From Pseudomonas mandelii (lineage in GTDB: Bacteria; Pseudomonadota; Gammaproteobacteria; Pseudomonadales; Pseudomonadaceae): a stretch of DNA of 64,000 nucleotides. A program made the position numbers and the translations under genes. Below the pieces are notes generated by a model. That model searched no databases, was not told where the DNA came from, and was given only the letters and a program-made list of their open reading frames with translations. The stretch spans positions 496,001 to 560,000 of the forward strand of contig NZ_JAMYDU010000002.1 in assembly GCF_024138395.1 (NCBI RefSeq), read 5' to 3'. Positions 36,471 to 46,199 of the stretch are shown here, in pieces (position 1 is the first letter of the stretch; every line of letters begins with the position of its first letter).

Positions 36471-37505
36471 ATGGATATCACTGAGTTGCTGGCTTTCAGC
36501 GCCAAACAAGGCGCGTCTGACCTGCACCTGTCCGCCGGCCTGCCACCGATGATCCGTGTCGACGGCGATGTGCGACGCATCAACCTGCCGGCCCTGGACC
36601 ACAAGGAAGTGCATGACCTGATCTACGACATCATGAACGACCTCCAGCGGGTGGACTTCGAGAAGCATCTTGAAACCGACTTTTCCTTCGAAGTGCCCGG
36701 CGTGGCGCGTTTTCGGGTCAATGCCTTCAACCAGAATCGTGGCGCGGGCGCGGTATTCCGGACCATTCCGTCCAAGGTTCTGAGCATGGACGACTTGGGC
36801 ATGGGGGAAGTGTTTCGCAAGATTACCGAAGCGCCCCGGGGCCTGGTGCTGGTGACCGGCCCGACCGGTTCGGGCAAGTCCACCACGCTGGCGGCGATGA
36901 TCGATTATCTGAACAACCATCGCCATCATCATATCCTCACCATTGAAGACCCCATCGAGTTTGTCCATGAATCGCGCAAATGCCTGATCAATCAGCGCGA
37001 AGTCCATCGCGATACCCGCAGCTTCGCCACGGCGCTGCGCTCGGCCCTGCGCGAAGACCCGGATGTGATTCTGGTGGGGGAGATGCGTGATCTGGAGACT
37101 ATTAGGCTGGCATTGACCGCCGCCGAGACCGGTCACCTGGTGTTCGGTACGCTGCATACCACCTCGGCGGCGAAAACCATCGACCGCGTGGTGGACGTGT
37201 TTCCGGGCGACGAGAAATCGATGGTGCGTTCAATGCTCTCCGAGTCATTGCTGGCGGTGGTGTCGCAGACATTGATCAAGAAAGTCGGCGGCGGTCGAGT
37301 TGCCGCCCACGAAATCATGCTTGGCACTGCGGCGATCCGTAACCTGATCCGCGAAGACAAGGTGGCGCAGATGTACTCGTCGATTCAGACCGGAGGGTCG
37401 CTGGGGATGCAGACACTGGATATGTGCCTGAAGGAGCTGGTGACCAAAGGCGTGATCAGCCGCGAGCATGCGCGGGAGAAGGCGCGGTCGCCGGATAATT
37501 TTTAA
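36471..37505 (+). CDS. pilT: Type IV pilus retraction ATPase PilT
   Basis: A 344-residue hexameric motor that depolymerises type IV pili. Walker A is GPTGSGKSTTLAAMI and the C-terminal retraction motif is AIRNLIRE. The start MDITELLAFSAKQGASDLHL, preceded by GAGGAG, is chosen; an ATG 12 bases upstream is in frame but not conserved. The second retraction ATPase gene, pilU, normally next in P. aeruginosa, is not here; a REP pair follows instead. Confidence 0.97.
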   Translation: MDITELLAFSAKQGASDLHLSAGLPPMIRVDGDVRRINLPALDHKEVHDLIYDIMNDLQRVDFEKHLETDFSFEVPGVARFRVNAFNQNRGAGAVFRTIPSKVLSMDDLGMGEVFRKITEAPRGLVLVTGPTGSGKSTTLAAMIDYLNNHRHHHILTIEDPIEFVHESRKCLINQREVHRDTRSFATALRSALREDPDVILVGEMRDLETIRLALTAAETGHLVFGTLHTTSAAKTIDRVVDVFPGDEKSMVRSMLSESLLAVVSQTLIKKVGGGRVAAHEIMLGTAAIRNLIREDKVAQMYSSIQTGGSLGMQTLDMCLKELVTKGVISREHAREKARSPDNF

Positions 37506-37518
37506 GGGATCCAGAAAT

Positions 37519-37616
37519 GCCTTCGCGGGCAAGCCTCGCTCCTACAGATTGTTGGTCGCATCCAATTGGTGCGACCGACATCAATCCGTAGGAGCGAGGC
37601 TCGCCCGCGAAGAGGC
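37519..37616. repeat. REP pair
   Basis: Arms GCCTTCGCGGGCAAGCCTCG and onward against CGAGGCTCGCCCGCGAAGAG; the centre holds a second inverted repeat, GGTCGCA/TGCGACC. It lies in the place where pilU might be expected. Confidence 0.9.
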
Positions 37617-37655
37617 CCTCATGAACAAAGCAAATCCCGAGTTAGACCCCGGATT

Positions 37656-38276
37656 TCAGCGCTGAACAACCCGCAATGCGTTCTGTTCTTTTGGCAGAAC
37701 CCGCTTGGCAACCACGTAGTGGCTTTCCCAGTACGGTTTCTTCAGAGTGTCGATACTCACCGACTTGCCACGGCGCGGCGCGTGGATGAAGCGGTCGTTG
37801 CCCAGGTAAATGGCAACATGATTGACCCGGCGGCTCTTGAGTTTGAAGAAAATCAGGTCACCTGGCTTCAGATCGTTGCGATCGACCTTCTCGCCATGAC
37901 CGCTGGCCATGGCGTTGGAGGTACGTGGCAGGTCAAACGTAGCGTCGTTGAACGCGTATTTCACCAGACCGCTGCAATCAAACCCTTTACTTGGGCTGCT
38001 GCCACCCCAACGATAAGGCGTGCCGAGCACGTTTACCGCGCGGCTCAACACGTTGCTGCTTTCTTTGGTCGCCATCGGCGGGATGAGCTTGCGGTTGGCG
38101 CTGCTCAGTTGAGGAGAGCGTTTTACAGTCTGTTTGTTTTTGCTCGAAGGAGCAGAAACATGAGATTTCGGGGTGTAACCATTAACGTTGGGAAGGCGTT
38201 GCTCACGATTGGTGGCGTGGGCGGCCAGGGGCAATAATAGGCAAATGGTTAGCCATGTCTTGAAAAATGGACGCAT
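37656..38276 (-). CDS. NlpC/P60 (C40) peptidoglycan hydrolase
   Basis: A 206-residue secreted endopeptidase with a signal peptide (LTICLLLPLAAHATN), a basic linker, and a C-terminal NlpC/P60 domain. The catalytic set is C101 (FDCSGLV), H153 (VNHVAIYLG) and H165 (FIHAPRRG). Such enzymes cut D-Glu-mDAP links in peptidoglycan stems. No lipobox is seen, so it is probably free in the periplasm. The 249 bases between it and the TM2 gene contain no convincing gene. Confidence 0.92.
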   Translation of the reverse strand: MRPFFKTWLTICLLLPLAAHATNREQRLPNVNGYTPKSHVSAPSSKNKQTVKRSPQLSSANRKLIPPMATKESSNVLSRAVNVLGTPYRWGGSSPSKGFDCSGLVKYAFNDATFDLPRTSNAMASGHGEKVDRNDLKPGDLIFFKLKSRRVNHVAIYLGNDRFIHAPRRGKSVSIDTLKKPYWESHYVVAKRVLPKEQNALRVVQR

Positions 38277-38525
38277 TAGGCAAGGCTCATATGGGTGACG
38301 CGCAACTTTATAACAGCTTTTTTCGCCCTTCCGAGGCCATTGGTCGATTCAAGCTTCGTGCCACGGAACTAAATAAGCGGAAAACTGACGCGGTTGTTGG
38401 ACAAAAAGTCAGGTATTACAAGACTTTGACAGGAATGAAGGTAGCATTTGCCGTATGTCGGCCGCCTGTAAAAAAGTCACAAAGAATTCAAGAATATTTC
38501 TCTATCGTGTGAATCGAGGTCATTC

Positions 38526-38957
38526 ATGAACACCTATCGACAATCCGTTTCACAGCAAAACACGCACAGCAAAGTGATCGGTTACCTGTTGTGGATTTTC
38601 GGTTTTACCGGGGCTCACCGCTTCTATTACGGCAAGCCGGTGACCGGGACGATCTGGTTTTTTACCTTGGGTTTGCTGGGTATCGGCTGGTTGATCGACC
38701 TGTTTCTGATTCCGGCCATGGATCGTGAAGCGGACCTGCGTTTTACCGCTGGGCCCATCGAATACAACGTTGCGTGGATTCTGCTGACGTTTCTCGGGGT
38801 TTTCGGCGTACACCGGATGTATCAGGGGAAGTGGATCAGCGGGTTGTTGTACCTGGTGACGGGCGGGGTGTTCTTTCTGGGGGTGTTGTATGACTTCTGG
38901 ACGTTGAATGACCAGATTTCTGTGCGCAATGCCCAGAACAGAGGCGCCTTCCAATAA
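38526..38957 (+). CDS. TM2-domain membrane protein (duplicated)
   Basis: A 143-residue protein in which a TM2 unit occurs twice: LLWIFGFTGAHRFYYGKPVT with FTLGLLGIGWLIDLFLIP, then LTFLGVFGVHRMYQGKWISG with LVTGGVFFLGVLYDF. Each unit is two membrane helices linked by a G.HR.Y.G motif. The function of bacterial TM2 proteins is unknown. It stands alone, with a REP pair after it. Confidence 0.85.
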   Translation: MNTYRQSVSQQNTHSKVIGYLLWIFGFTGAHRFYYGKPVTGTIWFFTLGLLGIGWLIDLFLIPAMDREADLRFTAGPIEYNVAWILLTFLGVFGVHRMYQGKWISGLLYLVTGGVFFLGVLYDFWTLNDQISVRNAQNRGAFQ

Positions 38958-38960
38958 GTC

Positions 38961-39050
38961 ATCGCGAGCAGGCTCGCTCCCACAGTGAATGTGTTTTCCG
39001 CAAATCTTGCGGCTAACCGATAACCCTGTGGGAGCGGGCTTGCCCGCGAT
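38961..39050. repeat. REP pair
   Basis: Arms ATCGCGAGCAGGCTCGCTCC and GGAGCGGGCTTGCCCGCGAT with a few compensated or mismatched positions, between the convergent TM2 and pyrC' genes. Confidence 0.88.
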
Positions 39051-39065
39051 TGGAGCGACGCGGTC

Positions 39066-40337
39066 TTAAGCCTGGTGACTGATCCGCCCATCCACCAGGG
39101 TGTAACGCACCACACCCGGCAGGCTATGACCAATGAACGGGCAGTTTTCGCCCTTGGACAACCATGTCTCACCGGCCACGGTCGAGGCTGCCGGATCGAA
39201 TAGCACGATGTCCGCTGGGCCGCCTACCGCCAATTTTCCTGCTGGTAAACGCAACGCTTCGGCTGGACCGGCGCCCAAGCGTGCGAGCAGCGTTGGCAGA
39301 TCCAGCAAACCGTCTTCCACCAAGGTCATCGCCAGCGGCAGCAGCAGTTCAACACTGCTGATGCCCGGCTCGGTGGCACCGAATGGCGCCAGTTTGGCAT
39401 CGCGTTCATGGGGCTGGTGATGGCTGGAAATGGCTGACACCACCCCTGACTTCACCGCTGCCCGCAGGCCGTCGCGGTCGGCGCGGGTGCGCAGCGGCGG
39501 CTGGACGTGATAAAGGCTGCTGAAGTCGATCAGCGCTTCGTCGGTGAGAATCAGCTGATACAACGCCACGTCCGCCGTGACCTTCAGGCCACGGGCCTGC
39601 GCCTGGGCGATCAGCGCCACGCCGCGCGCGCTGGTGAGCTGGCTGAAGTGCGCACGCACGCCGCTTTGCTCGACCAACAGCAGATCCCGGGCCAGGGCCA
39701 CGGTTTCAGCGGTTTCCGGAATGCCCGGCAAACCGAGGAAACTCGCAGTCGGGCCTTCATGCGCCAAGCCACCTTCGGCCAGATCATGGTCCTGCGAATT
39801 GAAAATCACTGTCAGGTCGAACGTCGCCGCGTATTCCAGCGCCCGGCACAGGGTGCGGGTGTTGCGGAAACTCTCCAGACCGTTGCCGAAAGCCACGCAG
39901 CCGGCATCGCGCAAGGCGACCAGTTCGGCCAGCTGTTCGCCATCCAGGCCTTTGCTCAGAGCGCCGATCGGGAAGACTTTGGTATTACCGGCTTCGCGAG
40001 CGCGGTCGAGGATCAGTTCGGCCACAGCCGAGGTGTCCAGCACCGGTCTGGTTTTCGGTGGGCAGCACAGGCTGGTCACGCCACCGGCCGCTGCGGCACG
40101 GGTTTCGCTGGCGATCGAGCCTTTGCGGCTGTAACCCGGCTCACGCAGGGCGACGTTCAGGTCAACCAGGCCGGGGGCGGCAACCAGACCTGTGGCGTCG
40201 ATGGTGTCTACAGCAACGAAACCCGCTGGAGCGGCACCGAGGGCGACGATCTTGCAGGCTTCAACGTGGATATCAGTCACTTGATCCAGGCCGCTGGCCG
40301 GATCGATAACGCGTGCGCCGAGAATGCTGAGCTTCAC
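39066..40337 (-). CDS. pyrC': Dihydroorotase-like PyrC' (non-catalytic ATCase partner)
   Basis: A 423-residue amidohydrolase homologue. The metal-binding HXH expected after DL is replaced ([12 protein letters not shown]), so the active site is lost. In pseudomonads this inactive dihydroorotase forms a dodecamer with PyrB and is needed for its assembly. It overlaps pyrB by 4 bases (ATGA), consistent with fixed stoichiometry. The true dihydroorotase must be elsewhere in the genome. Confidence 0.93.
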   Translation of the reverse strand: MKLSILGARVIDPASGLDQVTDIHVEACKIVALGAAPAGFVAVDTIDATGLVAAPGLVDLNVALREPGYSRKGSIASETRAAAAGGVTSLCCPPKTRPVLDTSAVAELILDRAREAGNTKVFPIGALSKGLDGEQLAELVALRDAGCVAFGNGLESFRNTRTLCRALEYAATFDLTVIFNSQDHDLAEGGLAHEGPTASFLGLPGIPETAETVALARDLLLVEQSGVRAHFSQLTSARGVALIAQAQARGLKVTADVALYQLILTDEALIDFSSLYHVQPPLRTRADRDGLRAAVKSGVVSAISSHHQPHERDAKLAPFGATEPGISSVELLLPLAMTLVEDGLLDLPTLLARLGAGPAEALRLPAGKLAVGGPADIVLFDPAASTVAGETWLSKGENCPFIGHSLPGVVRYTLVDGRISHQA

Positions 40338-41338
40338 TGGGCGTTCTCCTGCTCGAATTGGCGCTGGGCAGTTTGCCCGCTCATGGCCATGGACAGCACG
40401 GCCATACGAATCGCGATGCCGTAGGTCACCTGGTTGAGGATCACCGAGTGCGGGCCGTCGGCCACCGCCGACTCAATTTCCACTCCACGGTTGATCGGCC
40501 CCGGGTGCATGACGATGCAATCCGGTTTGGCCCCGGCCAGGCGCGCGGTGGTCAGGCCGAACAGGCGGTAGAACTCGCCTTCGCTCGGCAGCAGGCCGCC
40601 GGTCATGCGCTCACGCTGCAGGCGCAGCATGATCACTACGTCGACGTCTTTCAGGCCTTCGGTCATGTCGGTGTAGACCTTCACGCCGTACTGCTCGACG
40701 CCGATTGGCAGCAGGGTTTTCGGCGCGATCACGCGGATGTCCGGGCAGCCGAGGGTTTTCAGGGCCAGCATGTTCGAGCGCGCTACCCGCGAGTGCAGGA
40801 TGTCGCCGACGATGGCTACCGAAAGGTTTTCGAAGCCGCCCTTGTGCCGACGGATCGTCAGCATGTCGAGCATGCCCTGGGTCGGGTGGGCGTGACGGCC
40901 GTCGCCGCCGTTGATGATCGCCACTTGTGGGCAAACATGCTCGGCGATGAAGTGCGCCGCGCCGGAATCACCGTGACGCACGACGAACATGTCGGCGGCC
41001 ATGGCTTCCAGGTTGCGCAGGGTGTCGAGCAGGGTTTCGCCCTTGCTCGCCGACGACGTGGACACGTTCAGGGTGATTACGTCGGCCGACAGCCGCTGGG
41101 CTGCCAGTTCGAAGGTGGTGCGGGTGCGGGTGGAGTTCTCGAAGAACACGTTGCACACAGTCTTGCCGCGTAGCAACGGGACTTTCTTCACCGCCCGGGC
41201 GCCGACTTCGAGGAACGAGTCGGCGGTGTCGAGGATTTCCGTCAGCAGCTCGCGGCGCAAACCGTCGAGCGAGAGGAAGTGGCGCAGCTGGCCCTGATCA
41301 TTGAGCTGCAGCGGGCGCTTGGTTTCTAGAGGCGTCAT
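40334..41338 (-). CDS. pyrB: Aspartate carbamoyltransferase catalytic subunit
   Basis: A 334-residue enzyme for the first committed step of pyrimidine synthesis. The carbamoyl-phosphate motif is [15 protein letters not shown]. It works in a complex with the adjacent PyrC'. The ATG at 41338 ([10 protein letters not shown]) is used; an upstream in-frame ATG adds residues not seen in homologues. pyrR lies 27 bases upstream in the same orientation. Confidence 0.97.
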   Translation of the reverse strand: MTPLETKRPLQLNDQGQLRHFLSLDGLRRELLTEILDTADSFLEVGARAVKKVPLLRGKTVCNVFFENSTRTRTTFELAAQRLSADVITLNVSTSSASKGETLLDTLRNLEAMAADMFVVRHGDSGAAHFIAEHVCPQVAIINGGDGRHAHPTQGMLDMLTIRRHKGGFENLSVAIVGDILHSRVARSNMLALKTLGCPDIRVIAPKTLLPIGVEQYGVKVYTDMTEGLKDVDVVIMLRLQRERMTGGLLPSEGEFYRLFGLTTARLAGAKPDCIVMHPGPINRGVEIESAVADGPHSVILNQVTYGIAIRMAVLSMAMSGQTAQRQFEQENAQ

Positions 41339-41365
41339 CGCGAGGGGGACTCTCAATAGGGCGAA

Positions 41366-41869
41366 TTAAAGGGCGAGGTCTTGAAGTTCGAGCTTGAGTT
41401 CCGGGCCGGACAATTTCACGCGCTCATGGGCTGCCAGCGACAGAGTCGCGCCAACCACGTTCGGGCGGATCGGCAGCTCGCCGGCGTCCAGGTCCAACAG
41501 GCACACCAGCGTCACGCTGGCCGGGCGGCCGTAGTCGAAGAGTTCGTTCATTGCTGCGCGAATAGTGCGGCCGCTCATCAGCACGTCATCGATCAACACC
41601 AGGTGCTGGCCTTCGATCTCGAACGGCAGCGCCGATGGGCGTACTTGTGGGTGCAGGCCGTTCTGGCTGAAGTCATCGCGGTAGAACGAAACGTCGAGGG
41701 TGCCCAGGGGCGAATCGCTGCCCATTTCATCGAGCAACGCCTGCGCGACCCAGATGCCACCGGTCCGAATGCCGATATAGCGCGGTTCGCTGATGCCCCG
41801 TTTGGCCAGATAGGTGTCTAGACGGATCGCCATCTGGCTGATCAGTTCGGCGGGATTGGGCAGGCTCAT
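41366..41869 (-). CDS. pyrR: PyrR: uracil phosphoribosyltransferase / pyrimidine regulator
   Basis: A 167-residue type-I phosphoribosyltransferase with the PRPP loop [17 protein letters not shown]. In Gram-positives PyrR binds mRNA; in pseudomonads it lies at the head of pyrBC' and has been linked to pyrimidine control by a different mechanism. No PyrR-binding RNA attenuator is apparent in the short gap to pyrB. Confidence 0.95.
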   Translation of the reverse strand: MSLPNPAELISQMAIRLDTYLAKRGISEPRYIGIRTGGIWVAQALLDEMGSDSPLGTLDVSFYRDDFSQNGLHPQVRPSALPFEIEGQHLVLIDDVLMSGRTIRAAMNELFDYGRPASVTLVCLLDLDAGELPIRPNVVGATLSLAAHERVKLSGPELKLELQDLAL

Positions 41870-41968
41870 GGTTTGCTCCTTCTTTGTCCCGAGCCGAATG
41901 CTGCTTGAGGGGTGGCTCGGGTTGTAGCTAAGGGAGACGCCGCAGCGGCTCTTCAGAATTAAGTGCGG

Positions 41969-42406
41969 TCAGGATTCGAACAGTGCGGTGTTTTCGTCGA
42001 GCCAGCCTTGCAGCAGCAGGGCGGCGGCAATGGCATCGACTGGGTTGTCGCGGTAACTGCCTTTCTGGCCACCCCGCACCAGGCGTTCGCCCTTGGCCTC
42101 GAAGGTGGTCAGGCGCTCGTCATGCGTATAGAAGGGCAGGTTGTAGCGGCCGTTCAGGCGTCGGGCGAACTTCTCGGCCCGCAGGCACATGTCGCTCGGT
42201 GTGCCGTCCATGTTCAGCGGCAGGCCGACCACCACGGCGTCGGGTTTCCACTCTTTAATCAGGGCTTCGACCTGGTTCCAGTCGGGAATGCCGTTTTGCG
42301 CCTTCAAGGTGCACAGCTCGCGGGCCTGACCGGTAATCACCTGGCCGACCGCAACGCCGATCTGTTTGGTGCCGTAGTCGAAACCCAAAATCAGTCGCAG
42401 GGCCAT
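41969..42406 (-). CDS. ruvX: Holliday junction resolvase-like protein RuvX/YqgF
   Basis: A 145-residue RNase H-fold protein with the first catalytic Asp in LGFDYGTKQIGVAVG. Relatives process 16S rRNA precursor ends. It overlaps algH by one base (TGATG) and precedes pyrR by 99 bases. Confidence 0.95.
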   Translation of the reverse strand: MALRLILGFDYGTKQIGVAVGQVITGQARELCTLKAQNGIPDWNQVEALIKEWKPDAVVVGLPLNMDGTPSDMCLRAEKFARRLNGRYNLPFYTHDERLTTFEAKGERLVRGGQKGSYRDNPVDAIAAALLLQGWLDENTALFES

Positions 42407-42978
42407 CAGGCGTGCCCCGCCTGACTGGTGAGCAGGCTGAGATTGACGCCCAGGTGCTTGGCCGCCGCTTCAAGACGCAATTCGCTGCTGGTGTTGAACA
42501 GGATGTCGGCGTGGAACGGGCAAGTCAGCCAGGCGTTGTCGGCCAGCTCGGCTTCCAATTGCCCGGCTTCCCAACCGGCGTAGCCGAGGGTGATCAGGCT
42601 TTTCGCGGGGCCGACGCCATCGGCGATGGCGAACAGCACGTCCTGCGAAGTCGACAGCGATAATTCGCCGTCCAGATCGACGGTCGCCTGATAGGTTTTT
42701 CCCGACGGGTGCAAGACAAAACCGCGATCGGTTTGCACCGGGCCGCCGATAAAGATCGGCACATGCTGGCAGAGCACTGGCGGTTCTATATCGGGGCGCA
42801 ATTGCTCGAGGATATCGGCCAGGTTCAGGTCCTGCGGGCGGTTGACCACCAGCCCCATGGCACCATTGGCCGTGTGCTCGACGATGTAGGTCAAGGTGTG
42901 CGCAAAGTTCGGGTCGGCCATGTGAGGCATGGCGATCAGGAAGTGATGCTTGAGGTAGCTGGGGCTGACGTTCTTCAT
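42406..42978 (-). CDS. algH: YqgE/AlgH family protein
   Basis: A 190-residue protein of the YqgE/AlgH family. Conserved blocks are LKHHFLIAMPHMADPNFAHT, NRPQDLNLADILEQL and GYAGWEAGQLEAEL. AlgH was named for an effect on alginate in P. aeruginosa, but its biochemical role is unclear. The ATG at 42978 (MKNVSPSYLK) matches homologues; the longer open frame upstream runs into a REP element. Confidence 0.94.
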   Translation of the reverse strand: MKNVSPSYLKHHFLIAMPHMADPNFAHTLTYIVEHTANGAMGLVVNRPQDLNLADILEQLRPDIEPPVLCQHVPIFIGGPVQTDRGFVLHPSGKTYQATVDLDGELSLSTSQDVLFAIADGVGPAKSLITLGYAGWEAGQLEAELADNAWLTCPFHADILFNTSSELRLEAAAKHLGVNLSLLTSQAGHA

Positions 42979-43078
42979 GAGCGCTAGTGTGGCGTTGGAG
43001 GGGCGAACTGACAAGCCGGGGATGCACAGGAAATGCCTGCGTGAATGTCTTTTTGATGGGGTTTTGCTTGAGGGCCTC

Positions 43079-43162
43079 TTCGCGGGCAAGCCTCGCTCCT
43101 ACAGGTTTGGCATGCACTTTGAAAATGGCGCATGACCTGTAGGAGCGAGGCTTGCCCGCGAA
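43079..43162. repeat. REP pair
   Basis: Perfect arms TTCGCGGGCAAGCCTCGCTC and onward, extended by CTACAGGT/ACCTGTAG pairing, between algH and tonB. Confidence 0.92.
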
Positions 43163-43193
43163 GGGGCCGGCTCAATCACCACAAATCAATCGG

Positions 43194-44093
43194 TCAATTA
43201 CTGGACAGCCGGTCCCCACGCGCAAACTTCCAGGTGCGGATGATTTCCAGCCGATCGATATCCGACAGATCTCCGGTAAACGGTGAAAACGGCGCCGCCA
43301 GCCTTACGATGCGTTGCGCCGCCTGGTCCAGCAGTGGCTGGCCGGAAGATTCCAGCACCAGCACTTCATACAACGAGCCGTCGCGGTTGATCGAGACCAT
43401 CAGTCGCAAATTGCCGTAAATCTGTTTGCGCCGGGCCTCGTCGGGGTAGTTGAGGTTGCCGATGCGTTCAACCTTCTTGCGCCATTCATCTTTGTACCAG
43501 GCGCCCTTGTCGCGCATGGACGATGCGGCGCTCAAGCGGTGGATGCGCGGACGCTTGGCGTACAGCTGTTGTTCGCTGGCCAGCTCCGCTTCCAAACTTG
43601 CGATGTCGCTGGACAGCTGCGCGCTGTCAAACGTCGGTGCCGCCACTTGGGGTTTGGTTTGGGGCTTGGGTTCTTCGGTCTTGGTTGCGGCTTTTTTCGG
43701 CTTCGGCGCGACAGTGGTCACAGACGTCTTGGGCGCGGCTTCCGGCACTTGAGGCTTGGCCGCCGGCGGTGGGGTGACTTGCTGCACCTTGTTGTCCTGG
43801 AATGGCGCGACCTCGGTGGTCTTGGGAATCGCCTTTTTCTCCAGGGTGCCGCTGCCTTCCTGATTTTCCTGGGCGAGAAAATCAGCTTTCTCAGGCTTCT
43901 TTTCGCTTTTGAAAGTGGCGAGGGTGATTTCCAGGGTTTTACTGATTTGCTTGGGTTCGACCATGGAAAACCCGACGCCCAACAGCAAGGCCAGGTGAAT
44001 CAGCGCCGCGAGAAACAGGGTAAAACCGAGGCGATCAGCCGGACGCACGCCACGGTGGGCGAGTTCAGGGGGCAGATCGGACGGGAGTGTCAT
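43194..44093 (-). CDS. tonB: TonB-like energy-transducing protein
   Basis: A 299-residue protein with an N-terminal membrane anchor (LGFTLFLAALIHLALLLGVG), a Lys/Pro-rich spacer across the periplasm (about 85-170) and a C-terminal TonB domain (LRLMVSINRDGSLYEVLVLE). It corresponds by position to tonB3 of P. aeruginosa, which is linked to type IV pilus twitching rather than iron uptake. No exbBD lie nearby. The ATG at 44093 (MTLPSDLPPELA) is preferred to longer alternatives. Confidence 0.92.
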   Translation of the reverse strand: MTLPSDLPPELAHRGVRPADRLGFTLFLAALIHLALLLGVGFSMVEPKQISKTLEITLATFKSEKKPEKADFLAQENQEGSGTLEKKAIPKTTEVAPFQDNKVQQVTPPPAAKPQVPEAAPKTSVTTVAPKPKKAATKTEEPKPQTKPQVAAPTFDSAQLSSDIASLEAELASEQQLYAKRPRIHRLSAASSMRDKGAWYKDEWRKKVERIGNLNYPDEARRKQIYGNLRLMVSINRDGSLYEVLVLESSGQPLLDQAAQRIVRLAAPFSPFTGDLSDIDRLEIIRTWKFARGDRLSSN

Positions 44094-44170
44094 AACAAGA
44101 AAACCAACATCGCGTTTTTTACAGGCCGGGGATGATAACGCAATGTTGGTTGTTTCTTGGCTGTTCTCGA

Positions 44171-45124
44171 TCAACGAGTCTTGAGCTTCTGATCGATGGC
44201 ATCCATCAGAAGGCCACCAATGTCGGTGCCGAACGCGTTATCGATCTCGCGAATGCACGTCGGGCTGGTGACGTTGATTTCGGTCAGATGCTCACCGATC
44301 ACATCGAGACCGACGAACAGCAGGCCCTTCTCACGCAGGGTCGGGCCGACTTGCGCGGCGATCCAGCGATCTTTCTCGGTCAGCGGTCGGGCTTCGCCAC
44401 GGCCACCGGCGGCGAGGTTGCCACGGGTTTCACCGAGCGCGGGAATCCGGGCCAGGCAGTAATCCACCGGCTCGCCGTCGATCATCAGGATGCGCTTGTC
44501 GCCATCAACGATCGCCGGCAGGTAGCCCTGGATCATGATCTGCTGACGGCCATGCAAGGTCAGGGTTTCGAGGATCACCGACAGGTTCGGGTGACCAGCG
44601 GTGTGACGGAAGATCGACGAGCCGCCCATGCCGTCCAGCGGCTTGAGAATCACGTCACCGTGATGGTCGGCGAATTCACGCAACACGTCCGGGCGACGGC
44701 TGACGATGGTCGGCGGCGTGCACTGCGGGAACAGCGTGGCGAACAGCTTTTCGTTGCAGTCACGCAGGCTTTGCGGCTTGTTGACCACCAACACGCCGGC
44801 GCGCTCGGCCTGCTCCAGCAGGTAAGTGGAATAGACGAACTCCATGTCGAACGGCGGATCCTTGCGCATCAGGATCACGTCCAGATCGCTCAACAGTGCA
44901 TCGCTTTCGGCGCCCAGCTCAAACCATTTTTCCGGGTTGGCGAATACCTTCAGCGGACGCATCCGCCCGCGCGCCTCGCCTTCGGCCTGATACAAATCGC
45001 GCTGTTCCATATAGAACAGTTCCCAGCCACGCTTTTGCGCGGCCAGCAGCATGGCCAGCGAGCTATCCTTTTTATAGGAGATGCTGGCGATAGGGTCCAT
45101 GACAATCCCGACGCGAACGCTCAT
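44171..45124 (-). CDS. gshB: Glutathione synthetase
   Basis: A 317-residue ATP-grasp ligase that adds glycine to gamma-glutamylcysteine. The N-terminus VGIVMDPIASISYKKDSSLA and the ATP-site sequence ILKPLDGMGGSSIFR are diagnostic. It diverges from pilG across 237 bases that hold no gene. Confidence 0.97.
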   Translation of the reverse strand: MSVRVGIVMDPIASISYKKDSSLAMLLAAQKRGWELFYMEQRDLYQAEGEARGRMRPLKVFANPEKWFELGAESDALLSDLDVILMRKDPPFDMEFVYSTYLLEQAERAGVLVVNKPQSLRDCNEKLFATLFPQCTPPTIVSRRPDVLREFADHHGDVILKPLDGMGGSSIFRHTAGHPNLSVILETLTLHGRQQIMIQGYLPAIVDGDKRILMIDGEPVDYCLARIPALGETRGNLAAGGRGEARPLTEKDRWIAAQVGPTLREKGLLFVGLDVIGEHLTEINVTSPTCIREIDNAFGTDIGGLLMDAIDQKLKTR

Positions 45125-45361
45125 TGGGTTTTCCTCGAAAATTGGCTACCGGATCGGTATGAAAAAAGTGGCGTCAGAGTGGCTCCGGGCGGGTTTGCGG
45201 TCAAGGAAAAACCACCGCGCCGGCCGGCCGATAGATTGCATCAGGAGACTGTGCTAAAAAGACTGCCATGTCGTGCTGGCCCTTGAACATCAAGGGTTTC
45301 AAGCAACTGGTAATCGCAAAACGGACAAATTGATTCGCAAAGGCGACGGTAGAGCCCTCTT

Positions 45362-45766
45362 ATGGAACAGCAGTCCAGCGCCTTGAAGGTCATGGTGATC
45401 GATGATTCGAAAACGATTCGTCGCACCGCCGAAACGCTGTTGAAAAATGTGGGTTGTGAAGTCATCACCGCAATCGATGGTTTCGATGCCCTGGCCAAGA
45501 TTGCCGACAATCATCCCGGCATCATCTTTGTCGACATCATGATGCCGCGTCTGGATGGGTATCAGACCTGCGCTTTAATCAAGAACAACAGTGCGTTCAA
45601 GTCCACGCCAGTGATTATGCTGTCGTCCAGGGACGGGTTGTTCGACAAGGCCAAAGGCCGGATCGTCGGTTCCGATCAGTTTTTGACCAAGCCTTTCAGC
45701 AAGGAAGAACTGCTGAACGCGATTCAGGCCCATGTACCGGGCTTCACCGCCGTTTCGCCGCAGTAG
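45362..45766 (+). CDS. pilG: Pilus response regulator PilG
   Basis: A 134-residue single-domain receiver, CheY-like. The phosphoacceptor Asp lies in IIFVDIMMPRLDGYQ and the acid pair in MVIDDSKTIRR. In P. aeruginosa PilG promotes pilus extension and twitching downstream of ChpA. It is the first gene of the Pil-Chp operon. Confidence 0.96.
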   Translation: MEQQSSALKVMVIDDSKTIRRTAETLLKNVGCEVITAIDGFDALAKIADNHPGIIFVDIMMPRLDGYQTCALIKNNSAFKSTPVIMLSSRDGLFDKAKGRIVGSDQFLTKPFSKEELLNAIQAHVPGFTAVSPQ

Positions 45767-45823
45767 GACACGCACAGTGACGCTCGGCCATGGGGCCCGG
45801 TGTCGACAAGAATGGGGAAGACC

Positions 45824-46189
45824 ATGGCACGTATTCTGATCGTCGATGACTCGCCGACCGAAATGTACAAACTGACCGGCATGCTCGAAAAGCACGGTCA
45901 TGAAGTGTTGAAAGCCGAAAACGGCGCGGACGGCGTGGCCCTGGCCCGTCAGGAAAAACCCGACGCGGTGCTGATGGACATTGTCATGCCCGGCCTCAAT
46001 GGTTTCCAGGCGACCCGTCAGCTGACCAAAGACCCGGACACCGGGCACATTCCAGTGATCATCATCACCACCAAGGATCAGGAAACCGACAAAGTCTGGG
46101 GTACGCGCCAAGGCGCCAAGGACTACCTGACCAAACCGGTCGACGAAGACACCCTGATCAAAACCCTGAACAACGTGCTGGCCGGTTGA
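45824..46189 (+). CDS. pilH: Pilus response regulator PilH
   Basis: A 121-residue receiver domain with the phosphoacceptor Asp in AVLMDIVMPGLNGFQ and N-terminal ILIVDDSPTE. It acts opposite to PilG in ChpA signalling, possibly as a phosphate sink. The ATG at 45824 is preceded by GGGGAAG; a 24-base upstream extension in frame is not conserved. Confidence 0.96.
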   Translation: MARILIVDDSPTEMYKLTGMLEKHGHEVLKAENGADGVALARQEKPDAVLMDIVMPGLNGFQATRQLTKDPDTGHIPVIIITTKDQETDKVWGTRQGAKDYLTKPVDEDTLIKTLNNVLAG

Positions 46190-46199
46190 TCGTCCGGTC

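Noticed and set aside
38267..38512. 81-residue ORF between the NlpC/P60 and TM2 genes
   Set aside because: It overlaps the start of the hydrolase gene, has no ribosome site and shows no protein-like conservation pattern.
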